Below are positions 1 to 5,722 of a DNA stretch of 7,539 bases, piece after piece; position 1 is the stretch's first letter; each line of letters begins with the position of its first letter. A model generated the notes under the pieces. The model was given only the letters and a program-made list of their open reading frames with translations, was not told the DNA's origin and made no database searches. The position numbers and the translations under genes are program-made. Location of the stretch: positions 1 through 7,539 of the forward strand of contig JAIRLE010000089.1 in NCBI GenBank assembly GCA_031259605.1, read 5' to 3'. The DNA is from Zoogloeaceae bacterium (GTDB lineage: Bacteria > Pseudomonadota > Gammaproteobacteria > Burkholderiales > Rhodocyclaceae).

Positions 1-1
1 G

Positions 2-73
2 GAAGACTCGAACACGCAAGGAAACACGGACGACTTTCCGGTATTTCCGATCGCATCCTTCAGCAAAAATTAG
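2..73 (+). CDS. Possible C-terminal end of a plus-strand protein cut by the window edge
   Basis: Frame 2 is open from the window edge to a TAG at 71-73 and gives 23 residues ending DDFPVFPIASFSKN. The product is not recognised. The main support is position: a 9-bp GC-rich stem-loop starts on the very next base, which is where a terminator or 3'-end hairpin of a gene would sit. The piece is too short for coding statistics, and frame 1 is also open here, to 273, so chance openness is a real alternative. Confidence 0.3.
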   Translation, partial: EDSNTQGNTDDFPVFPIASFSKN

Positions 74-95
74 CGACAGCCCTTCAGGGCTGTCG
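74..95. terminator. Perfect 9-bp stem-loop, possible terminator
   Basis: CGACAGCCC (74-82) and GGGCTGTCG (87-95) pair perfectly around a TTCA tetraloop. On the plus strand it directly follows the TAG at 71-73 but lacks a T-run. On the minus strand it is followed, after a short gap, by TAATTTTT. It could therefore end leftward transcripts arriving from the rhodanese operon (stop at 518) as well as, or instead of, a plus-strand gene. A REP-like or insertion-sequence hairpin is another possibility. Confidence 0.45.
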
Positions 96-147
96 GTCTG
101 ACTCCATTGGGAAGGGGGGTTCTCTCCCCTCAAGAATGGCTACGGTC

Positions 148-173
148 GAAACCCTGGCCGCGGCCGGGGTTTC
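148..173. repeat. Long GC-rich hairpin, part of a stem-loop cluster
   Basis: GAAACCCTGGC (148-158) pairs with GCCGGGGTTTC (163-173) around a CGCG loop: 11 pairs including one T-G wobble. A weaker stem (AGGGG 113-117 with CCCCT 126-130) lies just upstream. The motif CGGGGTTTCAA recurs at 165-175 and 197-207, and the second copy runs into the palindrome GGTTTCAAACC (200-210). Together with the 74-95 hairpin this makes at least three stem-loops within 140 bases. No function is assigned; REP-like intergenic palindromes or degraded transposon ends are possible. Confidence 0.45.
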
Positions 174-215
174 AACCTTCGCGCCTTTCTTACGGGCGGG
201 GTTTCAAACCGGAGT

Positions 216-460
216 TGGTTTTACGATGAAGAAACCTGGCAAACCGCCCGGATCGACTCGGAAGCCGGTCTGATCCTCATCAATCAGCACACAAAGGACG
301 AAGAAAACGGCGAACGCCGGAGGCTGCGCGCGGCATATATACCTTGACGGGCAAGCCCCTCTTTCGCGTCGAGCGCGCCGAGTGCGGCGCGGAAGTCTTG
401 AAGGACGGCAAGGGAAAAATCCTGTGGCCGCAGGACGTGACGCCCTATTGCAATTCCTGA
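216..460 (+). pseudogene. Frameshifted C-terminal part of a small hypothetical protein
   Basis: Two consecutive reading frames each give protein-like sequence. From 216 the first reads WFYDEETWQTARIDSEAGL and continues ILINQHTKDEENGERRR before meeting a TGA at 345. From about 315 the second reads PEAARGIYTLTGKPLFRVE and then AECGAEVLKDGKGKILWPQ, ending DVTPYCNS at a TGA at 458-460. Joining them with a one-base shift near 300-335 gives a coherent charged soluble protein end of roughly 80 residues. No convincing start codon or ribosome site is visible upstream, so the N-terminus is lost or was never here. Family not recognised. A sequencing error could also produce the break, but several other reading frames in the window are broken too. 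Confidence 0.4.
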
Positions 461-517
461 ATGAGACGGATGGAAGCGTGGGCGCGGATCCGCCCCGCCC
501 CGCGCCGCCCTTCCGGT

Positions 518-2140
518 CTACCGTTTCCCGCCTGCTGACGCCTGGATGACCCGGAAGTGATGTGTGCCGTCGCGTTCCAGTTGGGCGACGAGGCCGGATT
601 CCCAATCGAGATAGGCTTGCATGGCGGCGGCGCTGTTGTCCGTGCCCTCGTAGGGACGGCGATAGCGATCCAGCGGTTCGGAGGCTAGGCGCTCCGTCTG
701 TTCCAGCGGCAGGTTCGCGGCCTTCCAGGCGTTGCTGCCGCCTTCCAGCACAAAGACCTCGCCGGAGGTCATCGCCGCCAGTTCCGCAAAGGCAAACCGG
801 GCAAGCTGGCTGCTGGCGCAGGTGAGCACATGGCGGGAGGCCCTGGGGATTTTCTCCAACGCCTCGGCAAGCCCGGCGCGCAACGCGAACCACGCGCCGG
901 GGATATGGCCGCGCCGGTAATTGGCGTATGCGGTCAGATCGATGACGGCGGGCGGATCGGCGGAATCCAGCCAGTCGGCCAGCGTGACCGGATGGACGCG
1001 CGGCGTATCCGGCGTCGGCGGCAACGGCGCTTGCCAGTGGCCGTGTTCCGTGAGCGCGGCGGTATCGGCCAGCGTCAGCGTGTAAACTTCCCAGTCCATT
1101 TGCGCGAGCCAGGAAGCGGTCATATTGGCGCGCGCGCCGTCATCGTCGAACAGCACCATGCGCGCGCCGCGCGTCGGGGCGATCATTTCCGTTTCCTGCG
1201 CCAACTGGCCGCCGGGCACGGAACGAAAACCCGGAAGATGTCCAGCGGCGTATTCCTCCGGATCGCGGACATCGAAAAAAAACGTCGTGCGTCCGTCCTG
1301 GCTTTTCCATGCTTCGATTTCGGCAAGGCTTGTCCATTGGACGCCCGCGCGTTCGGCCAGCCGTTTGGCGCGCGCCGCCGCTTGCCGCCGGGCGGATTCC
1401 GCCACCGGCCCGAAACGCCGCGTCTGCCCATGTTCCAGCGCCTGTCCCGCCAGCGTCCAGCCGATCGTGCCGTTTTTGAGCGCGAACACCGGGTTTGGCA
1501 GACCGGCATTGACGAGCGACTGCGCGCCGATGATGCCGCGTGTGCGCCCGGCGCAATTGACGATGATCATCGTCTCATGCCTGGGCGCAAGCGTCGAAGC
1601 CCGCAAGGCCAGCTCCGCGCCAGGGACGTTGATGGCCGTGGGAATGCTCATGGTCTGGTATTCATCGAAACGGCGCACATCCAGCACGACCATGTCCGCC
1701 TGGGCGTCCAGCAGCTTCTTCACGGCTTCGGCTTCCAGCGCGGGCGTATTGCGCGTGGCATCCACCAGTTCGCCAAACGCCTTGCTCGGCACATTCACAT
1801 CGCAAAACAATTCCCCGCCCGCCGCCTGCCAGCCGGAAACGCCGCCCGCCAGCACCGCCACATCGTTGTACCCCAATGCCGACAAGCGTCGCGCCGCCCG
1901 CTCGGCATAGCCCTCGCCGTCATCCAGGGTGACGATGGCCGCATCGCGCCGTGGCAGCCGGGCGTAGACTTCCAGTTCCAGGCGCGAAAGCGGCAGGTTG
2001 GCGGCAAACAACGGATGCGCCCGTGCGTGCGGGTCTTCCTCGCGCACATCCAACAGGGCGATTTCGCGCCGCTCAAGAAGCGCGGCGCGAACGTCGGCAA
2101 AGGTCTTACGAGGCACGGCGGCGGGCAGGGAAACGCTCAT
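518..2140 (-). CDS. Four-domain rhodanese-type sulfurtransferase
   Basis: Predicted cytoplasmic sulfurtransferase of 540 residues that would carry sulfane sulfur as a cysteine persulfide. Four rhodanese-like modules are visible, at about residues 10-110, 130-235, 265-372 and 380-480, each with a D(V/L) start strand (LLDVRE, VLDVRRFDEY, FFDVRDPEEY, VIDLTAYANY). Module 2 has a full active-site loop with Cys196 (VNCAGRTRG). Module 4 has Cys441 in an atypical loop (TCASSQLA). Modules 1 and 3 have Asp where Cys would be (TLDDGEG, LFDDDGA) and are probably structural. About 60 residues follow the last module. The ATG at 2140 overlaps the TGA of the upstream dioxygenase as ATGA; this is preferred to a GTG 18 bases further up because it fits translational coupling. 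Dioxygenase followed by rhodanese is a pairing I recall from Pseudomonas aeruginosa (PA2602-PA2603). The true sulfur donor and acceptor are unknown. Confidence 0.88.
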   Translation of the reverse strand: MSVSLPAAVPRKTFADVRAALLERREIALLDVREEDPHARAHPLFAANLPLSRLELEVYARLPRRDAAIVTLDDGEGYAERAARRLSALGYNDVAVLAGGVSGWQAAGGELFCDVNVPSKAFGELVDATRNTPALEAEAVKKLLDAQADMVVLDVRRFDEYQTMSIPTAINVPGAELALRASTLAPRHETMIIVNCAGRTRGIIGAQSLVNAGLPNPVFALKNGTIGWTLAGQALEHGQTRRFGPVAESARRQAAARAKRLAERAGVQWTSLAEIEAWKSQDGRTTFFFDVRDPEEYAAGHLPGFRSVPGGQLAQETEMIAPTRGARMVLFDDDGARANMTASWLAQMDWEVYTLTLADTAALTEHGHWQAPLPPTPDTPRVHPVTLADWLDSADPPAVIDLTAYANYRRGHIPGAWFALRAGLAEALEKIPRASRHVLTCASSQLARFAFAELAAMTSGEVFVLEGGSNAWKAANLPLEQTERLASEPLDRYRRPYEGTDNSAAAMQAYLDWESGLVAQLERDGTHHFRVIQASAGGKR

Positions 2141-2727
2141 GCGGCTGGTTCGCTCCACAGGTTGGGCAGCACGTCGTTGGCATAGCCGGAAACAAAGGAT
2201 TTGGCCGCGCCCGTGGCAATGTCGAACACATGCCGATGCACCCGGCCAATGTTCTTGCCATAAACATGAATGCTGATCGAGGGACGGTCGGTCAGGGCGT
2301 TGGAAACTTCGTGAACGTCGCCGATGTTGGGCGAGACGGCGGTCACGCCGCCGACGTCGAGAATGTCGCGCCCGGTTTCCTTGTAGCTGCCGTCCGCCTG
2401 TTTCCGGAAAGTGATTTCCCGTTCCTTGCCGCGCAGTCCGCCGACGATGCCCCAGGTCAGGTGGTCATGCACCGGCGTCTTTTGCCCTGGCCCCCAGACG
2501 AAACTGACGATGGAAAGCCGATCCAGCGGATCGGCGTAGAGCAGGTATTGCTGGTAATGCTGCGGATGCGGCTGGGCGAAGGCGTCAGGCAGCCACTCGT
2601 CGCTGCTGACCAGGGTGGCCACTAGTTTTTTGCCTTCCGCGAGAATGATGGCCTCGTCCGGTTTGTTTTCCAGCAAGCGGGTGATGTCCTGGATGAAGGT
2701 GAGAAGTTTTTGCGTGTTGGCGCTCAT
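2137..2727 (-). CDS. Cupin thiol dioxygenase, probably 3-mercaptopropionate dioxygenase (Gln-type CDO homolog)
   Basis: Non-haem iron enzyme of 196 residues that adds O2 to a small thiol to give a sulfinate. The cupin iron site is clear: His87 and His89 in TPVHDH and His139 in GDVHEV. Ser152-His154-Tyr156 (SIHVYG) forms the catalytic triad typical of cysteine dioxygenase homologs. Where cysteine dioxygenases carry a substrate-binding Arg, this protein has Gln60 (YQQYLLYADP). The stretch WGPGQKTPVHDHLTWGIVG also resembles the 3-mercaptopropionate dioxygenases. Gly93 stands about where mammalian enzymes have the Cys of the Cys-Tyr crosslink. The substrate is therefore more likely 3-mercaptopropionate than cysteine; this is inferred from residues only. 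The start at 2727 has a good GGAGA (2733-2737 on the complementary strand) six bases away. First gene of a two-gene operon with the rhodanese. No LysR-type regulator is next to it; the divergent neighbour is zorA. Confidence 0.88.
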   Translation of the reverse strand: MSANTQKLLTFIQDITRLLENKPDEAIILAEGKKLVATLVSSDEWLPDAFAQPHPQHYQQYLLYADPLDRLSIVSFVWGPGQKTPVHDHLTWGIVGGLRGKEREITFRKQADGSYKETGRDILDVGGVTAVSPNIGDVHEVSNALTDRPSISIHVYGKNIGRVHRHVFDIATGAAKSFVSGYANDVLPNLWSEPAA

Positions 2728-2962
2728 GGCGATCTCCGTTTTGATGAGAAAGTGGGATGCTAAAAGATTTGCGGGGCAAGGCTTAGACTGTTTCGGGAAA
2801 ATCAAATAACCAAAACATCTTTCGGCGAGAAAGGCGCTGTCGTCCGCGCCGCAAAAGCTGGAGGCGGATCCTGCCTTCGGTTTTTTTCCGCCTCCGAATG
2901 CCGGAGCGCGAATCCCTGGTGTACCATCGCGCCTTGTCGTCACGCCACAGGAAATGCGCCTC
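2728..2962. promoter_or_regulatory. Divergent intergenic region with an inverted repeat
   Basis: This 235-base gap separates the leftward dioxygenase operon from the rightward zor genes and must contain both promoters. The most visible element is an inverted repeat, GGAGGCGGA (2860-2868) and TCCGCCTCC (2887-2895), with 18 bases between the arms including a run of seven T (2881-2887). It could be an operator or a transcript hairpin in the zor leader. I could not pick a convincing -10/-35 pair for either direction. The AGGA at 2949-2952 lies 10 bases before the ATG at 2963 and only one base before the ATG at 2954, which favours 2963 as the zorA start. Confidence 0.4.
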
Positions 2963-4531
2963 ATGAGCAGTTTTGCCACGCTTTGGAATGGGCCGGGAGG
3001 TACCGGGCTGGTATTTGCCCTGCTGGTGTTGCTGGCGCTGGTATTCCTGTTGCGGTTCGTCTTGCCCGCCCTGCTGTTGCAGGCGCGGTTGCGGCGGGCG
3101 ATCCGGGCGCTGGCGGCGATTTCCGGCAAGGGGACGCCGACGCCGGAACGCATCTCCCAAGAGGTCATGACGAGCGCGCCCTTGCGTCACCTGTGGCGCG
3201 AATACGCCCAGACCCTGCACCGGCAGGATGGCACCAGGGGCGCGTTGCGCGCGACCACTGTTGCCGGACACTTCTTCACGCCCACGGCATTGGTGGATAC
3301 ACCGCTGAATACCGGGTTTTATCGCCATCTGCCCGGCATTCTCACTGGTATTGGCATCATCGGCACCTTTGCCGGCCTGATTGCGGGACTGAGTCATTTC
3401 GAGGTTAACAGCGATACCGATACGGTGCGTCTGAGCCTGGGCAACCTGATTCAGGGCGTTGGCCACGCCTTTCAGGTTTCCGCCCTGGCGATTACGCTGG
3501 CAATGCTGGCGACCTGGGTGGAAAAATCGCTGGTGACGCTCGCCTATCGCCTGAGCGCGCGGCTTGCCGAACAGATTGACAGTCTCTTCGAGAGTGGCGT
3601 GGAAGAAGAATATCTCTCGCGCCTGGTGGCGGCCAGCGAACAGACGGTACGGCAAGGCGTGGATTTGAAAAGCCTGGGAACGCTGCTTCTTGAACAGCGG
3701 CAGACAGAGGCGAAGTTGTGGCAAGAGATGGGCATCCGGCTTGGCGAGCGCATTGCGGAGGGCGTGAGCGAAGCGGTCAGCAGGAATCTGCGCGAACCCC
3801 TGGCGCGCATGGCGGCGGCGGTGGAAGCCGCAGGCAAGCATCAGGGCGAAGTTTCCGCCCGTGCACTGGAACCCCTGCTTTCCGGCTTTGCCCAGCGCAT
3901 GGAAACGCAGTTGGGGCATGGCAACATGGAACTGGAAGGCTTGCTCGTCCAGAACGCCGAAGGGATGCGGCGCATGGCGCGCGAACTGGAGAGGATTGTC
4001 GCCCGCATCGACGGCATGAGCCAGGGCGCGGTCGGTGCCGTCGCCGAAGGACTCACGCATGTGGGCAGCGGCGTAGGCAAGGCGGCGGACAGTTTCGCCC
4101 AGGCCAGCGCCCAGGTGAGCGGTCAATTGCTGGCGGCTTCTTCCGCGTTGGCGCAGGCGGCAGCGGACGCCAACGCGGTGATGCGGCATGAAACCCAAAA
4201 CCGCGAGGCCATTGCCGCGATGCTGGCCGAATTGCGTGGCATTTTGCAACAGTCCCGCCGCGAAGCGGCGTTGACGGATGATCTGCTGCGGCGCATGGAA
4301 GCCGCCGCGCAGTCGCTTTCCGCCGCCAAGACGGAGGCGGGCGCGTATCTGGAAGGCGTCAATCAGGTGTTGGGCGAGGCGCACCGGCGTTTTGCCGAAA
4401 ACATCGAGCGTACGTTGAGTGTGGGCAACCAACAGTTTCACAAGGAAGTGGCGCTGGCGGTCGATTACCTGAAAGGCGCTATCGAAGCCCTGGGCGACAC
4501 TCTGGAAAACCTCACGGCGGGCAACGAATGA
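2963..4531 (+). CDS. zorA: ZorA-like MotA/TolQ-family proton channel subunit with long helical tail
   Basis: Inner-membrane protein of 522 residues, read as the stator-like channel subunit of a Zorya anti-phage system. In known systems ZorA forms a pentamer around a ZorB dimer and uses the proton gradient to drive a motor that responds to phage attack. One membrane helix lies at about 15-37. The MotA/ExbB-type core has helices at about 123-146 (GIGIIGTFAGLIAGL, Thr135) and 163-188 (GVGHAFQVSALAITLAML, Ser173). Thr135 and Ser173 are placed to line the ion path. Residues from about 200 to the end are almost entirely amphipathic, Ala/Glu/Arg-rich helix without Pro breaks, the hallmark long ZorA tail. 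At about 315 residues this tail is shorter than in the E. coli type I protein (total length about 730 as I recall). The TGA overlaps the zorB ATG as ATGA, so the pair is co-translated. An uncharacterised MotA/TolQ-type transporter is the alternative; the neighbours favour ZorA. Confidence 0.85.
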   Translation: MSSFATLWNGPGGTGLVFALLVLLALVFLLRFVLPALLLQARLRRAIRALAAISGKGTPTPERISQEVMTSAPLRHLWREYAQTLHRQDGTRGALRATTVAGHFFTPTALVDTPLNTGFYRHLPGILTGIGIIGTFAGLIAGLSHFEVNSDTDTVRLSLGNLIQGVGHAFQVSALAITLAMLATWVEKSLVTLAYRLSARLAEQIDSLFESGVEEEYLSRLVAASEQTVRQGVDLKSLGTLLLEQRQTEAKLWQEMGIRLGERIAEGVSEAVSRNLREPLARMAAAVEAAGKHQGEVSARALEPLLSGFAQRMETQLGHGNMELEGLLVQNAEGMRRMARELERIVARIDGMSQGAVGAVAEGLTHVGSGVGKAADSFAQASAQVSGQLLAASSALAQAAADANAVMRHETQNREAIAAMLAELRGILQQSRREAALTDDLLRRMEAAAQSLSAAKTEAGAYLEGVNQVLGEAHRRFAENIERTLSVGNQQFHKEVALAVDYLKGAIEALGDTLENLTAGNE

Positions 4532-5238
4532 CGCGCCGTTCGCCGCCGCCCGCGCCGCATCCCGATACGGCGGAACAGCCTTTCTGGATATCCTTTTCCG
4601 ATCTCATGACGGCGCTGATGGTGCTGTTTTTGGTTGCCATGAGCGTGGCGCTGCTGGCGATTACCCATGAGATTGCCCAGAGCGAAGACCGAAAGGCGGG
4701 GCGGGAGGAAGAAATCGATGCCTTCATGCAGGACCTTTCGCGCATTGCAGCCGATTTTCCTGGCGTCAGTGTGCGTGGCCGGGTGGTGGATTTTGGCGAC
4801 CGCGCCCGCTTCGAGACCGACAGTCACCGCCTGAATCCAGAACAGGCCAGGCTGCTGCGTGAAATGACGCCGCAGATTCTCAAGCTGGCGCGCGAACCGC
4901 TGGGCGAGAAGTGGCTGAAGCGCGTGGTGGTGGAAGGGTTTGCCGACGCGCGCGGCGGCTATCTGTACAACCTCCATCTTTCCCTGCAACGCGCCGAACG
5001 TCTGTTGTGCGTCCTGCTTTCCCCGGAGGCTTCCGCCGCCTTGAGCGCCGAGGATCGGCTCATGGTGCGCGATTTGTTCCTGGTTGGCGGGTCTTCCTTC
5101 AATGCTCTGAAGTCCAATCCGGAAGCCAGCCGCCGCCTGGAATTGCGCCTGGAGTTCCTGGAACTGGGGGAGCGCCGTGCCGCCAGCCATGACCTGCCGC
5201 TGGAGGAAGCACCGCGTTGTCCGTTGGATGGGCGATGA
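4528..5238 (+). CDS. zorB: ZorB-like MotB/OmpA-family motor subunit
   Basis: Protein of 236 residues with a short cytoplasmic N-terminus and a single membrane helix at about 19-45 that begins FWISFSDLMTAL. Asp25 in this helix is the expected proton-carrying residue. A linker (about 46-85) leads to a periplasmic OmpA-like domain (about 86-212) with VVDFGDRARF, VEGFADARGG, YNLHLSLQRAE and SRRLELRLEF. Asp140, Tyr147, Asn148, Leu151 and Arg155 fall where OmpA-like domains contact peptidoglycan, so this subunit would anchor the motor to the cell wall. The start overlaps the zorA stop (ATGA), and its own TGA overlaps the next ATG in the same way. The gene is intact, with no lesion in any motif. A flagellar MotB is unlikely: no flagellar genes are present and the preceding MotA-like protein has the Zorya-type tail. 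Confidence 0.87.
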   Translation: MTRRSPPPAPHPDTAEQPFWISFSDLMTALMVLFLVAMSVALLAITHEIAQSEDRKAGREEEIDAFMQDLSRIAADFPGVSVRGRVVDFGDRARFETDSHRLNPEQARLLREMTPQILKLAREPLGEKWLKRVVVEGFADARGGYLYNLHLSLQRAERLLCVLLSPEASAALSAEDRLMVRDLFLVGGSSFNALKSNPEASRRLELRLEFLELGERRAASHDLPLEEAPRCPLDGR

Positions 5239-5681
5239 ACGCGCCGTTGAAAGACCTGGGAAAACGCGTGTCCGCCGCCCTGGCCGGACGCCCGCGGCAA
5301 CTGTCGTTTGGCGCTTCGGCGCGTATGCGCGCCAGCCTGGAAGGCGCGCGCGATCTGGCGGGTAACCGGCGCGGCATGGCGGAAGAGGAGCGCGTAACGC
5401 AGGGACTGATGGCCTTGCGTCTTCAGGAAAACCCGGATTTCATGCGCCTGAAATACGCCTGCCGTGGCTTGGCGCGCGCGGCCGACTGGGATTCCCGGCG
5501 TGTACTGGCGGATATGGCGCTGGTGGAAAAGCTGCTTTCGCGGGTTGCCGCCCTGAGAAGCGACGAACGCCGCTTCCAATCCTGCCGCCGCTCTCTCCTT
5601 GCCGCCCTGGAAGAAGCCGAGGCGCTGCCGGAATCCTCCTGTCAGGAAGGCCGCGCCGCCCTGCGCCGTTTTCTGGAATGA
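5235..5681 (+). CDS. zorC: Probable N-terminal stub of ZorC (truncated)
   Basis: Open frame of 148 residues whose ATG at 5235 overlaps the zorB TGA (ATGA). This start is favoured over one 18 bases upstream for that reason. The product is soluble, basic and helical (for example GARDLAGNRRGMAEEERV, LKYACRGLAR, FQSCRRSLLAALEEAE), with no membrane segment. In type I Zorya the gene after zorB is zorC, a DNA-binding EH-signature protein of roughly 550 residues as I recall. The order, the overlap and the resemblance of this segment to the front of such proteins support the call. The frame ends at a TGA (5679-5681) just before transposon debris, so about three quarters of ZorC would be missing. No zorD helicase/nuclease or type II zorE follows. 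It could instead be a complete small protein of a variant system; I cannot exclude this without a profile search. Confidence 0.55.
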   Translation: MNAPLKDLGKRVSAALAGRPRQLSFGASARMRASLEGARDLAGNRRGMAEEERVTQGLMALRLQENPDFMRLKYACRGLARAADWDSRRVLADMALVEKLLSRVAALRSDERRFQSCRRSLLAALEEAEALPESSCQEGRAALRRFLE

Positions 5682-5722
5682 TCGGCTCTTCCGGCCACAT
5701 GGTCGGCGCATCGCCGTCGATT

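Noticed and set aside
136..273. Short plus-strand frame starting MATVETLAAAGV
   Set aside because: It runs through the hairpin cluster, has only a G-run for a ribosome site, and overlaps the more protein-like broken frame from 216. It is probably chance.
480..495. Small GC hairpin (GGGCG/CGCCC) just after the rhodanese stop as a terminator
   Set aside because: The stem is only 5 bp and has no T-run on the minus strand. The 74-95 hairpin is a better candidate, though far away.
830..2185. Long open frame (451 codons) on the plus strand opposite the rhodanese
   Set aside because: Arg/Gly/His-rich shadow of a well-supported four-domain rhodanese; no start signal and no recognisable domain.
2899..2927. 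TACCAT (2922-2927) as a -10 box for zorA
   Set aside because: Only four of six positions match and no acceptable -35 lies 16-18 bases upstream.
2783..4441. Long open frame (552 codons) on the minus strand opposite zorA
   Set aside because: It mirrors zorA in a GC-rich codon context and is rich in His, Arg and Gln without any domain. zorA has clear membrane and channel motifs, a Shine-Dalgarno sequence and coupling to zorB.
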